From the NCBI GenBank assembly GCA_949372635.1, contig CASIAB010000007.1, forward strand, positions 62,001 through 126,000: a stretch of 64,000 nt of DNA, read 5' to 3'. The DNA is from an uncultured Pseudomonadales bacterium (lineage in GTDB: Bacteria; Pseudomonadota; Gammaproteobacteria; Pseudomonadales; Pseudohongiellaceae). A program made the translations under genes and the position numbers. Below are positions 10,128 to 19,440 of this stretch, in pieces (position 1 is the first letter of the stretch; every line of letters starts with the position of its first letter). Below the pieces are notes generated by a model. That model was not told the origin of the DNA. It saw only the letters and a list, made by a program, of their open reading frames with translations, and made no database searches.

Positions 10128-10165
10128 CTCTGCTTTCCGGCTGTCCAGTTAATTATTTAAGCTAA

Positions 10166-10309
10166 ATGCAATTTCAGACCAACAGATTCTTCGCCCTTTT
10201 GGCGCTAGTAAGCCTTACGCTAAGCCTGAGCTATTGCGGACAAAAAGGCGGTCTAACTCGTCCAGAGCCATCTACGCTTGCTGTCTCGAATTTCAGCTCG
10301 GACAAATAG
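10166..10309 (+). CDS. lptM: Small LPS-translocon-associated lipoprotein LptM (YifL)
   Basis: A 47-codon gene just upstream of lysA, the usual place of yifL/lptM. It encodes a short signal sequence (FFALLALVSLTLSLS) followed by Cys-24 and the family hallmark CGQKGGL, which corresponds to CGxKGPL in E. coli. Mature LptM is an outer-membrane lipoprotein that helps the LptD/E translocon mature. The residue before Cys is Tyr, which is poor for a lipobox, where Gly or Ala is usual. Lipidation may therefore be inefficient, or a mutation has occurred. It starts the lptM-lysA-dapF-DUF484 operon. Confidence 0.8.
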   Translation: MQFQTNRFFALLALVSLTLSLSYCGQKGGLTRPEPSTLAVSNFSSDK

Positions 10310-10353
10310 CTCGTAGGGCCACACGGCCCACACCTTGCGGACTCCAACTACGA

Positions 10354-11601
10354 ATGGATTATTTCAATTACAAAGGTGATGTCCTCTATGCAGAGGAGTT
10401 GGCCGTCTGTGAGATTGCCGAAAAGCATAACACGCCCTGTTTCATCTATTCCCGCGCCACTTTCGAGCGCCATTATAGAGCCTATGAAACGGCACTTTCC
10501 GGGCTGCCCAATATGATCTGCTATGCTGTTAAGGCGAATTCCAATCTAGCGGTATTGAATGTCCTGGCCCGAATGGGTGCTGGATTCGACATCGTCTCTG
10601 GTGGCGAGCTCAGCCGCGTTCTTAAAGCTGGCGGAGATCCCTCGAAGATTATATTTTCTGGTCTCGGCAAGACTGTAGCCGAGATTCAACAGGCGCTGCG
10701 GGCTGGCATTCACTGTTTCAACGTAGAATCTGAGGCGGAGTTGACTCGCCTCAATGAAGAGGCTCTGCGGCTTAATCTTCCGGCCTCGATATCGGTGCGT
10801 GTAAATCCCGATGTAGACGCCGGCACCCACCCCTATATATCGACCGGCTTGAAAGAGAACAAATTTGGAATCTCCACTGATCGGGCGATAGCGGTATATA
10901 GAGCCGCTGCGCAGATGGAAGGAATCAAAATATGTGGCATTGACTGCCATATAGGTTCGCAACTTACATCCGTAGAACCTTTCCTCGATGCAATCGACAG
11001 GCTGCTGGCAATGGTGGACCGCTTGAGCGAGGAATGTATCAATTTAAGTCACTTCGATATGGGAGGAGGGCTAGGTGTTAACTACGGCGCAGAGAGCCCG
11101 CCACTGCCCTCTGAACTTATCGAAGCGGTAAAAGGTCGTTTCAGCGATCGCGGCCTTACTCTGATAGTCGAGCCCGGGCGTTCAATCGCCGCAAACGCCG
11201 GCATCTTCGTGACTCGTGTCGAGTACATAAAGAACACCGAAAATAAGAATTTCGCAATCGTCGATGGTGCAATGAACGATCTATTGCGGCCCGCGCTTTA
11301 TAGCGCCTGGCAGGAGATCATTCCAGTGATCAAAAGAAGTGGCGAAGCACTTAACTTTGATGTTGTTGGCCCAATATGCGAGTCAGCCGATTTTCTTGGC
11401 AAGGACAGAGAGTTAGTAGTGGCAGCAGATGACTTGTTAGCCGTTCGCTCCGCCGGTGCTTACGGCTTCGTAATGAGCTCGAACTACAATACCCGCCCAC
11501 GCGTTGCCGAGATAATGGTCGATGGAAACCGCGCGCATGTCGTTAGGCGTCGCGAAGTCCTAACAGATCTTCTCGATCTGGAATCTTGTTTACCTAGTTG
11601 A
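10354..11601 (+). CDS. lysA: Diaminopimelate decarboxylase
   Basis: PLP-dependent enzyme that converts meso-diaminopimelate to lysine. I start it at ATG 10354 (MDYFNYKGDVLYAEELAV, the family's usual opening), giving 415 residues. The longer frame from 10234 would overlap lptM. The PLP lysine lies in CYAVKANSN. The His and Gly loop is in CHIGSQLT, GGGLGVNY is present, and the substrate-site CES lies in PICESADFLGKDREL. A further Tyr/Asn motif is YNTRPRVAEI. dapF begins 8 bp after its stop. Confidence 0.96.
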   Translation: MDYFNYKGDVLYAEELAVCEIAEKHNTPCFIYSRATFERHYRAYETALSGLPNMICYAVKANSNLAVLNVLARMGAGFDIVSGGELSRVLKAGGDPSKIIFSGLGKTVAEIQQALRAGIHCFNVESEAELTRLNEEALRLNLPASISVRVNPDVDAGTHPYISTGLKENKFGISTDRAIAVYRAAAQMEGIKICGIDCHIGSQLTSVEPFLDAIDRLLAMVDRLSEECINLSHFDMGGGLGVNYGAESPPLPSELIEAVKGRFSDRGLTLIVEPGRSIAANAGIFVTRVEYIKNTENKNFAIVDGAMNDLLRPALYSAWQEIIPVIKRSGEALNFDVVGPICESADFLGKDRELVVAADDLLAVRSAGAYGFVMSSNYNTRPRVAEIMVDGNRAHVVRRREVLTDLLDLESCLPS

Positions 11602-11609
11602 GACGAAAA

Positions 11610-12452
11610 ATGGATATTCACTTCACAAAGATGCATGGCCTAGGCAACGACTTTATCGTGCTCAATAACCTGCATAATGAATATCAACTGAGCGCCGAGC
11701 AAATTTCTGTACTGAGTCATCGGCAGTTAGGAGTGGGTTTCGATCAATTGTTATCAGTAGAGGCTTCCGCAGAGCCCGGCATCGATTTCAGCTACCGCAT
11801 CTTCAATCAGGACGGTCAAGAAGCGGAGCATTGCGGAAATGGCGCACGCTGCTTCGCCAAGTACGTCGTTGATAAAGGCTTGTTCGACGGAGATACCCTA
11901 GTCGTCAAGACGGTCAACCGTCTACTTACCCTTGAAATTGTCAGTGATGGCTCAATCACGGTGGATATGGAAGCGCCCGTGTTTACCCCATCGAAAATAC
12001 CATTCATCGCCCGCGTCGATGCAAACCTACATTCGCGCCAGCTTACAGTCTCGGGCAGCCCAGTCGAAATAGAGTTTTGCGCGCTGTCCATGGGCAACCC
12101 TCATGCGGTAATTAGAGTTGAAGAGATAGATCAAGCAGCCGTAAAAGAGATAGGAGAAGCACTCGGTACGCATCCGGACTTTCCTGAAGGCTGCAATGTA
12201 GGTTTCATGCAGCTGTGTGACAGAAATACCATAGCTTTACGTGTATATGAACGTGGTGCCGGCGAGACGCTAGCCTGCGGCACTGGGGCTTGTGCAGCGG
12301 TAGTTGCCGGTTGCTTACAAGGTCTGTTAGATGATACGGTCAGAGTGATATTACATGGCGGAGAGCTTAGTATTGAATGGCTAGGAATCGATACTCCTGT
12401 CTTAATGACAGGGCCAGCCACAACAGTTTTTGAGGGGAAAATTCAGATATGA
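11610..12452 (+). CDS. dapF: Diaminopimelate epimerase
   Basis: PLP-independent racemase that converts LL-diaminopimelate to the meso form for lysine and peptidoglycan. The ATG at 11610 gives MDIHFTKMHGLGNDFIV, the classic N-terminus, and 280 residues. Both catalytic cysteines are in place, in EHCGNGARCFAKYV (about residue 74) and LACGTGACAAVVAG (about residue 223). Its stop overlaps the start of the DUF484 gene by 4 bp, so the two are coupled. Confidence 0.97.
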   Translation: MDIHFTKMHGLGNDFIVLNNLHNEYQLSAEQISVLSHRQLGVGFDQLLSVEASAEPGIDFSYRIFNQDGQEAEHCGNGARCFAKYVVDKGLFDGDTLVVKTVNRLLTLEIVSDGSITVDMEAPVFTPSKIPFIARVDANLHSRQLTVSGSPVEIEFCALSMGNPHAVIRVEEIDQAAVKEIGEALGTHPDFPEGCNVGFMQLCDRNTIALRVYERGAGETLACGTGACAAVVAGCLQGLLDDTVRVILHGGELSIEWLGIDTPVLMTGPATTVFEGKIQI

Positions 12453-13174
12453 AGAACGATAATTCGGCGGCTAAAAAAATTGAACCCTCCAGTAGTAGCG
12501 AACTCTCTGCGGCAGAAGTATCCAGCTACCTGAAAGCCAATCCCGAATTCTTCATTGAGCAAGAAGATTTGCTTGCAGATCTTTCTCTGCCGCACGAAAG
12601 TGGTAAGGCGATCTCTTTATTAGAACGACAAGTTAACATTCTGAGGGACAGGGGGGCTGACGCGCGACAGAAACTCAATAACCTACTTGAGAATGCCCGC
12701 AACAACGATCAGCTCTTTGATACAACGCGCAGTCTGGTTCTAGCCCTACTCCGCGCGAAAAATGTAACTGAAGTTGCCGACGTGGCTCAGGATCAGTTGT
12801 CGAATCATGCCAATATCGATTCCTGCGAAGTCATTCTTGTAGCTAAGAAAAGTCTGAAGATTGCAGACTCAATAAGAACCGAATCGGAAGACATTCTCCA
12901 GAAGCAATTCGTCGACGTATTCCGTCTTAAGCGAACTCATTGTGGCCCCATAAGCGAAGAACAGACTCAGTACCTTTTCCCCACACAATGTAATAGCATC
13001 AAGTCGACTGCTCTTTGTCCCGTAATCAGTAACAGCGACGTATTGGCGCTGATTGCATTCGGTAATAAAGCGGGCAACTACTTCAATGTAAACTTAGACA
13101 CTCTTTTTCTAGATTTTATTGGTCACGTAGTCGGCGCCGTACTCGATAACCAGCTCGCCGACAGCACACAGTAG
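12449..13174 (+). CDS. DUF484 family protein (GAF-like)
   Basis: 241-residue cytoplasmic protein of the DUF484 family, which sits between dapF and xerC in many gammaproteobacteria. It has the typical opening (AAEVSSYLKANPEFFIEQEDLLADL), then a helical, coiled-coil-prone stretch, then a GAF-like fold (about residues 90-230). The function is unknown; GAF domains often bind small ligands. Its start overlaps the dapF stop. Here no xerC follows, and a glycosyltransferase gene starts 42 bp later. Confidence 0.9.
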   Translation: MKNDNSAAKKIEPSSSSELSAAEVSSYLKANPEFFIEQEDLLADLSLPHESGKAISLLERQVNILRDRGADARQKLNNLLENARNNDQLFDTTRSLVLALLRAKNVTEVADVAQDQLSNHANIDSCEVILVAKKSLKIADSIRTESEDILQKQFVDVFRLKRTHCGPISEEQTQYLFPTQCNSIKSTALCPVISNSDVLALIAFGNKAGNYFNVNLDTLFLDFIGHVVGAVLDNQLADSTQ

Positions 13175-13216
13175 ATTTCTAAGGCATGTCACGGGACTTG
13201 AGCAAAGGTTGCCTAG

Positions 13217-14366
13217 ATGTCTGTTGAAAACCCAGCTAAAAAGAAAAATCAGGTTTCAATTATCTGCCGCACATTGGGTCGCCCTGAATTACAGCAGGCA
13301 CTTCGGTCCATCGCATCTCAAGATTATCCCAATATCGAAATCGTTCTAGTCGATGCTACCGGAAAGCAATCGATAGACTCAGCCGCTAGCGGCGACCGTC
13401 CGCTTGAGTTCGTGTCTACCGGCTCGGCCCTCAGTCGTTCAGCTGCTGCGAATGCTGGCTTGGAAGCGGCCCACGGCAAATATATTCAATTCTTAGATGA
13501 CGACGACTGGATTGACCCAAGTCATGTCAGCCAGTTAGTTAACGCATTGGAGAGCAGTGACGAGACAGCGGCCGCCTATAGTAGTACGCAGAAGACCAAT
13601 GCCGCAGGCGACTCTCTGGACTATGTATTCAGAGAAGCTTTCGATCCAATACTGTTGATGCGAGACAACTATATTCCGATTCACTCAATCTTATTCGATA
13701 GTTCGCTACTCGAGCATGGCTGCCGTTTCGATGAGGCCTTCGACATTTATGAAGATTGGGATTTTTGGTTGCAGCTAAGTCAGCATGCCAATTTTCAACA
13801 TATCGATTCGATCACAGCCTATTACAGAGAAGGTGGCGACTCCGATACTGCGCTTGCAGACGTACGTCTACGTTATCAGGCAGACACCAATCTCGGTAAA
13901 GGCCGTGCCGCCATTTTCGAAAAGTGGCTGCCAAAGTGGACGGGCGAACAGATGAACTTCCTCATCGGCCAACTCGATCAATCTGTACTACTCTGTGAAC
14001 AGGATGCCCGAATTCACAGCGAGCTTAGAGAGAATGCAGAACTACAACACGAGATAGAGAAACGCGACTGTCAGATAAATGAGCTCGACCTCAAGTTTCA
14101 AGAAACAGCATCGCAACTCGAGCAACAGCAAGACTATAGCAAGCAGCAGGCGCGGTTGCAGGGGCAGTTGCAGGCGCGGTTGCAGGCGCGCAGCGCAGCA
14201 GGAACAGCAGGAACAGAAAGCACAGCATATCAATGAATTAGAGCAAAGATTGAACGCAATTTATGACTCTTTGAGCTGGAAATTAATGGGCCCAGTTCGT
14301 CGAGTTAGCCGGACACTCCGGGCAGAAACAGAACCCGACAACAACAAATCGGATTCGGATAAATAG
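13217..14366 (+). pseudogene. GT2 glycosyltransferase with coiled-coil tail, frameshifted
   Basis: The N-terminal 250 residues form a GT2 (GT-A fold) glycosyltransferase: VSIICRTLGRPELQQALRSI, the DxD-type motif FLDDDDWIDP, and the acceptor-side block YEDWDFWLQLS. A Gln/Glu-rich coiled coil follows. The frame from ATG 13217 ends at 14236 after a nonsensical tail (residue 320 on). A second frame in the same strand carries the natural continuation, HINELEQRLNAIYDSLSWKL and VRRVSRTLR, to TAA at 14364-14366, two bases before the next gene. The two frames meet around 14170-14200. There a 12-bp unit ending TTGCAG recurs three times and is followed by a GCGCGCAGCGCAG run. Either one base was gained or lost, or the assembly is wrong here. 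The catalytic domain is untouched, so the shortened protein may still work. Confidence 0.75.
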
Positions 14367-14368
14367 GC

Positions 14369-17300
14369 ATGGAAGACACAACGCAGAGCGGCCAGCAGTC
14401 CGCAGTTCCAATTTGCTCTCTCATTATACCAACGAAGGACAAACTCAATTTCCTTAAGCCTTGCATGGAAAGTGTGCTTGCAAGCGATGGCAGTGACGCT
14501 GTCGAGATCATCATCGTCGACAACGGGAGTGTCGAGTTCGAGACACATCAATATCTTCAATCCCTGAGCGATTTGCTCAATGTTCGTGTGCTGAACTGGA
14601 ACGAGCCCTTCAATTTTTCAGCGATAAATAATTTTGCCGCCGACCAATGCCAAAGTAACTATCTATGCTTCCTCAATAACGATATAGAAGTCAAAGATTC
14701 GCAGTGGCTTCGCAAACTCTTAGCTGTAGCCCAGTTAAATGAAGTTGGGGCAGTCGGCTGTACGCTGTTATATCCCGATTCATCCATTCAACATGCTGGC
14801 ATTGCACTCGACGAAAAAACTATCGCGCAGCATATTGGTGTAGGTGAGGACAGCGGTTTTCTAGCCGAACAAGGCATCACCCTACCCTATGCAGTCGATG
14901 CTGTAACCGCTGCCTGCTTGATTATACGTAAGGCTTTATTTCTGCGCATGGGCGGGTTTAATGAAGACCAACTAACAGTCGCATTTAATGATGTCGACCT
15001 CTGCCTGCGTCTTGCTGATAAAGGGCTGTCGATACTATGCCACCCTGGGGTGACATTAATTCATCACGAGTCCGTTTCCAGGCAAAGCGATGAATTACCC
15101 GCCAATCGCAAACGAGCTCTAAAAGAATATGCCTTTATGCAATTCCGTTGGCGCATACGTCTCACTGGGCGCAGCTTCTCCTCCGGATTTCCAGATCTCA
15201 TCCGAGATGCTGCACTACTCAATGAGAAAGCTTCTACTTCCGATGCTGATATAGCCAGAAGGGCCGCAGACAATCTCTATCTGGAAGACATTCCATCCCG
15301 ATCAAGCTCGAAAGAGATGCGTAATATCTATTCGACGGCAGTATCGCTGTCAGAGACGCAGGACTATTTCCGCAATCTGCAGAATGATTATAAGAACCTT
15401 GAGGCTCATGCAGAGCGGCTACAACACGCGCACGCACTCATCGAGAACTCCATCTTCTGGCGGATGACCTACCTTCTGCGCTTACTGAGGAATGCGATCG
15501 CGCCGAGCAGCAAGAAGCAAGAAGCAGTGAACAAGCCACTCGCCGTTGAGAATTCCGAACAAGTGACACATCAGGTCGAAGGACAACTTCTCGAAAAACA
15601 AAAGCTCGATAGCTCGGCCAAGGCCGCGTTAAATAAGTTTTTGGTATCACCAGAACAACTAAGGTTTCCAGAAAGTGAGAAGCCGCAACTCTCTATCGTA
15701 CTCGTGTTCTACCAACAGGCACACCTCAGCTATCTCTGTCTGCAATCATTGCTGGAATTCGCGGATGTTAGTTACGAGTTAATCATAGTAGATAACAACT
15801 CCACAGATGAAACCACTGCGCTTCTGGACAAGATTGATAACGCCACAATTATTCGAAACGTAGAAAATCTTGGTTTCGTAAAGGCGGTGAATCAAGCAGC
15901 AGAATTGGCGACAGGCGAGTACATCCTTCTTCTGAATAATGATGCTCTTATAGAAAAAAACACATTGTCTAATGCACTACAAGTAATTGAGTCAGACGAA
16001 TCCATTGGCGCTGTGGGCGCTAAGATCAAGTTGCTCGATGACAGCACACAAGAAGCAGGAAGTATTATCTTCAGCGATGGAGCCTGCCTTGGCTACGGCC
16101 GCGGCAAACCAACAGACAGCTATGAATTTATGTTTCAGCGAGATGTTGACTACTGCTCCGGCGCTTTTTTGCTCTTTAGAAACAGCAGCTTCAAAGCCCT
16201 AGGTGGATTCGATCTCGACTATGCGCCCGCCTACTATGAAGAGTCTGATTTCTGTATTCGTTTACAGAAAAGAGGCCTGCGCATCGTCTATGTTCCTACC
16301 TCCCAAATCACTCACTATGAATTCGCCAGCTCCGGAGGGATCCAGGCCGCGAAGATACTCCAAGCAGAGCATCAACAATTGCTCTGCATCAAACACGCCG
16401 ACTTCCTAGAGGAGCTGTTCAAGAACGATGGCAGCAACATCCTCCGAGCGCGTAACCGGAACAATTTCCCCAACATACTAGTGATTGATGATCGCGTGCC
16501 CCACCCTAGCCTCGGGGCTGGCTATCCTCGTTGCTCAAACCTGCTCTTCGAGCTGAGTAAGATGGACCTTAATATTAGTTTCTATCCTTTGTTGTTTCCT
16601 CAAGAAAAATGGGACGACGTCTACAAAACTGTGCCCAACACGATTGAAGTTATCTTGGAAAGCGGCCTTGAGGAACTGCAGCCGTTTTTGGAAGCGCGAA
16701 AGGGTTTTTATCAACACGTCTTAGTAAGCCGTGTGCACAATATGGAATTCTTTAATCACTGTCTGAGTCTGGATCCTGACTTGTTGGGTGACGCCAAGAT
16801 CATCTACGATGCTGAAGCGGTGTCTGCTCCTCGTGAAATTCTGCGTATGGAGTTTCTCGGCGAAGCCATGTCCACCGAAGATCAAGCAAAGCTCATCGAC
16901 AAAGAGTTGCAACAATCGAAGCTGGCGGAAAAAATTGTTGCTGTATCAAACAACGAGGCCGAGATTTTCAAGCGGCACGGATATAGCGATACAGTCGTTC
17001 TCGGTCACACCATAGCCAGCAAACCTGGAAGCAACGGATTCATGCAGCGTAGCGGCTTACTATTCGTGGGCGCGCTTCGAGACGAGGGCTCACCGAACGT
17101 CGATTCATTGCTCTGGTTTCTGATCAATGTCTTCCCAATACTCGAACAGGCCATTCCCGGCATAAAGCTCAAAGTTGTAGGTGACAATTCGGCGCCTTCG
17201 CTAGCAACCACTGGCAAAGACAACATCAACTTCACCGGTCGTGTCGACTCAATTGAGGAGATCTATAACACCTCTCGCGTGTTCATTGCCCCGACGCGTT

Positions 17301-17569
17301 TCGCAGCAGGCATCCCACACAAGATTCACGAAGCCGCAGCGAACGGATTACCTTCGGTGACCACCCCACTGCTCGCGCAGCAGCTTGGATGGAAGGACTC
17401 AAAGGAATTACTCGTGGGCGATACACCTGAAGCCTATGCAGCTCAATGTATTAAGCTGTATCAAGACGAGAAGCTCTGGCAGGATGTCAGAGATGCAGGC
17501 TTAGCAGCGATAGTCGAAGACTGTTCGCAAGAGACTTTCCGAAAAAACCTAGCCGGACTTTTTAGCTAA
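14369..17569 (+). CDS. Multidomain glycosyltransferase (GT2-GT2-GT4-like)
   Basis: A 1066-residue protein with three glycosyltransferase modules in one chain. Module 1 (about 10-260) is GT2: CSLIIPTKDKLNFLKPC, NNFAADQCQSNYLCFLNND and DVDLCLRLADKG. A coiled-coil spacer (about 320-430) with the IFWRMTYLLRLLR motif of such proteins follows. Module 2 (about 440-690) is again GT2: LSIVLVFYQQAHLSYLCLQS, YELIIVDNNSTDE, YILLLNNDALI and YEESDFCIRLQKRGL. Module 3 (about 700-1060) is a GT-B, GT4-like module with GLLFVGALRDEGSPN and FIAPTRFAAGIPHKIHEAAA. It should add several sugars in sequence to a cell-surface polysaccharide, probably O-antigen. It follows the frameshifted GT2 gene by 2 bp and converges with the next minus-strand gene, overlapping it by 4 bp. 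Confidence 0.88.
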   Translation: MEDTTQSGQQSAVPICSLIIPTKDKLNFLKPCMESVLASDGSDAVEIIIVDNGSVEFETHQYLQSLSDLLNVRVLNWNEPFNFSAINNFAADQCQSNYLCFLNNDIEVKDSQWLRKLLAVAQLNEVGAVGCTLLYPDSSIQHAGIALDEKTIAQHIGVGEDSGFLAEQGITLPYAVDAVTAACLIIRKALFLRMGGFNEDQLTVAFNDVDLCLRLADKGLSILCHPGVTLIHHESVSRQSDELPANRKRALKEYAFMQFRWRIRLTGRSFSSGFPDLIRDAALLNEKASTSDADIARRAADNLYLEDIPSRSSSKEMRNIYSTAVSLSETQDYFRNLQNDYKNLEAHAERLQHAHALIENSIFWRMTYLLRLLRNAIAPSSKKQEAVNKPLAVENSEQVTHQVEGQLLEKQKLDSSAKAALNKFLVSPEQLRFPESEKPQLSIVLVFYQQAHLSYLCLQSLLEFADVSYELIIVDNNSTDETTALLDKIDNATIIRNVENLGFVKAVNQAAELATGEYILLLNNDALIEKNTLSNALQVIESDESIGAVGAKIKLLDDSTQEAGSIIFSDGACLGYGRGKPTDSYEFMFQRDVDYCSGAFLLFRNSSFKALGGFDLDYAPAYYEESDFCIRLQKRGLRIVYVPTSQITHYEFASSGGIQAAKILQAEHQQLLCIKHADFLEELFKNDGSNILRARNRNNFPNILVIDDRVPHPSLGAGYPRCSNLLFELSKMDLNISFYPLLFPQEKWDDVYKTVPNTIEVILESGLEELQPFLEARKGFYQHVLVSRVHNMEFFNHCLSLDPDLLGDAKIIYDAEAVSAPREILRMEFLGEAMSTEDQAKLIDKELQQSKLAEKIVAVSNNEAEIFKRHGYSDTVVLGHTIASKPGSNGFMQRSGLLFVGALRDEGSPNVDSLLWFLINVFPILEQAIPGIKLKVVGDNSAPSLATTGKDNINFTGRVDSIEEIYNTSRVFIAPTRFAAGIPHKIHEAAANGLPSVTTPLLAQQLGWKDSKELLVGDTPEAYAAQCIKLYQDEKLWQDVRDAGLAAIVEDCSQETFRKNLAGLFS

Positions 17570-18501
17570 AACCGTCTAGCCAAGCGATACATAAGGCGCT
17601 GCACAATACCAATCTTAATCCCCATCGCTATGCAGAGTCGCAGGCTTAGCCGCTCCCTGCCAGACAACTGAGATCCATAGCGGCGATTAAACTCGGCCGC
17701 TTGATTAGATACCTCAATTAGATGTTCATTAGATTTTCGCGCTAGTATCCTGCTCCACAATGACATGCTGACAACAGACTCCTTAGTAAACTCTTTTGCT
17801 CCGATGGTGTTATTGCCATGTTGGCGGTAATGCACCAAGGGAATATCCAGGTAGACTAATTTCCCGAATGCACCAGCAACTAAAGCCAGCCACCAATCGT
17901 GCATAATCGCCTTTTCAGGAATTGGTATTGCCTTCTCCGCTAGAGGCTCGTTAATCAGCGCGGTGCATCCTGTAACTAAATTACTGATGACGAGATTGGG
18001 AAAGCTATTCCTCCCAATTTCTAAACCCTGATAGCTAATCAAGGATTTCGCTATCACCGTATTTTGCTCGGAGACTACTTCGAGATCGCTATGTACAATT
18101 ATGGGTAATGTAGAATCGTTATCCGCTTCAGTTGCCAGCATCGCCTCCAACAGTTTCTCTATCTTCTCAGGAAACCAAGTGTCGTCCTGATCGCAGAACA
18201 TCATATAAGTCGACTTCAATCTTAGTAAACTTTTGTTCTTCAGTACGTAACCGACAAGGAAGGCGAAGCCAGCACTCGCTCCCATATTTACACCATCGCT
18301 AGATAAAAAATGAATTCGTTCTGGATGATCACCAGCATAGCTCTCAAGAATAGAAACTGTTCTGTCACGCGAACCGTCGTCTCTCACTACCAGAATGAAA
18401 TTTTTATGGGATTGGGCTAGCAACGAATCAAGTTGTTCGCCGAGGAATTTCTCCCCATTGTAGGTCGAGAGCAGTACAGCGATCTTTGTGTTTGCGCTCA
18501 T
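17566..18501 (-). CDS. GT2 glycosyltransferase, rhamnosyltransferase-like
   Basis: 311-residue GT2 enzyme. It opens with the N-terminal nucleotide-sugar motif (IAVLLSTYNGEKFLGEQLDS) and VVRDDGSRDRTVSILESY. FCDQDDTWFPEKIEKL supplies the DxD and MHDWWLALVAGAFG the acceptor-side motif. The DQDDxW form is common in rhamnosyl- and related transferases of O-antigen clusters. No membrane anchor is evident. It lies 6 bp downstream of another GT2 gene on the same strand, so the two are cotranscribed. The acceptor sugar cannot be told. Confidence 0.85.
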   Translation of the reverse strand: MSANTKIAVLLSTYNGEKFLGEQLDSLLAQSHKNFILVVRDDGSRDRTVSILESYAGDHPERIHFLSSDGVNMGASAGFAFLVGYVLKNKSLLRLKSTYMMFCDQDDTWFPEKIEKLLEAMLATEADNDSTLPIIVHSDLEVVSEQNTVIAKSLISYQGLEIGRNSFPNLVISNLVTGCTALINEPLAEKAIPIPEKAIMHDWWLALVAGAFGKLVYLDIPLVHYRQHGNNTIGAKEFTKESVVSMSLWSRILARKSNEHLIEVSNQAAEFNRRYGSQLSGRERLSLRLCIAMGIKIGIVQRLMYRLARRF

Positions 18502-18507
18502 CTACTA

Positions 18508-19440
18508 CTAAACCAGTGTCTTGGCATCACGAATGCCGGAGCGAATAGTTTGAAAATACTGACGACGCTGCCCAGAGGTTATCAGTAACCAACTTGTCTT
18601 TAAGGTGAAGCGAATCATGTCGCGCAACTTCCATCCCAAGGGAGAATAGGCTGCGCCATAGAGATGAATTCTATTCCTACTGGAATAATAAATACGTGAG
18701 GGGTTATGCTGAGCGATTAACCCTGCTTTCACCAACGGATTGGAACTGCGCTCACCTATAGCGTGATACAGCACTGCCGCGTCGGTACCCACTAGGTCGA
18801 AACCCAGCGACTTAGCACGAAAGCACCATTCCAGATCGACATTATCAATAAAGTAGTTTTCTTTCATGTCTCCCACCTCATCGATACATTTGAGATTGAG
18901 CAGAGATCCAGAAGAAATAAGAAAATCGGCGATGAAATGCTTCTCCTGACCCGCGAAGGATCGATCGGAACGCCAGAAGATCTTGCTGAACAATTTAAAT
19001 GGCGTCTGGCGCATAGTCTGAGGATTGATAATTCTAGGGCCTATTGCGGCTATGCCATTCTCGCTGAAGCGACTCGCCTCGGTGTGTGCGTCTACCATAC
19101 GCGCTATGAAAAGGTCGCAGAGGCTACTGTCCTGATCGAACAGGAACACGCAGTCATAATTTTTAGATCGCGCACAATTGATACCTTGATTGAGAGCCTT
19201 TGCTAGGCCTTCGTTCTCGTTGAGGCTAATTAATTCGATACAGCGCTTATAGACCATGATCGACGCTGCCAGCTCATCGATTGCGACGGATCCATTGTCG
19301 ATGACTAAAAAGTCGGTTTCCTTGTTGAGCTGACTAACCAGTTTTAGTAATGCAGTTATATCGGGATTGTAAGTGACTACAACAGCGCAGCTACCTCCTT
19401 GCACAGGGTTAGTCGCCTCATTGCCGTCGCTAGCTGTCAC
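18508..19440 (-). CDS. GT2 glycosyltransferase, rhamnosyltransferase-like
   Basis: GT2 enzyme of 310 residues if started at GTG 19440. The frame is open further up to 19521, but that would bury it deeper in the upstream gene and add a non-homologous N-terminus. GGAAG lies just upstream of the GTG. Motifs are CAVVVTYNPDITALLKLV, FLVIDNGS, CVFLFDQDSSL and NYFIDNVDLEWCFRAKSLG, typical of rhamnosyltransferases of the RfbF/WbbL kind. The start overlaps the upstream membrane-protein gene by 11 bp, which suggests translational coupling in a three-gene minus-strand operon. Confidence 0.83.
   Translation of the reverse strand: MTASDGNEATNPVQGGSCAVVVTYNPDITALLKLVSQLNKETDFLVIDNGSVAIDELAASIMVYKRCIELISLNENEGLAKALNQGINCARSKNYDCVFLFDQDSSLCDLFIARMVDAHTEASRFSENGIAAIGPRIINPQTMRQTPFKLFSKIFWRSDRSFAGQEKHFIADFLISSGSLLNLKCIDEVGDMKENYFIDNVDLEWCFRAKSLGFDLVGTDAAVLYHAIGERSSNPLVKAGLIAQHNPSRIYYSSRNRIHLYGAAYSPLGWKLRDMIRFTLKTSWLLITSGQRRQYFQTIRSGIRDAKTLV

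Noticed and set aside
9970-10152. 60-codon plus-strand frame before lptM
   Set aside because: No ribosome site, no recognisable content, and it covers the probable lptM promoter.
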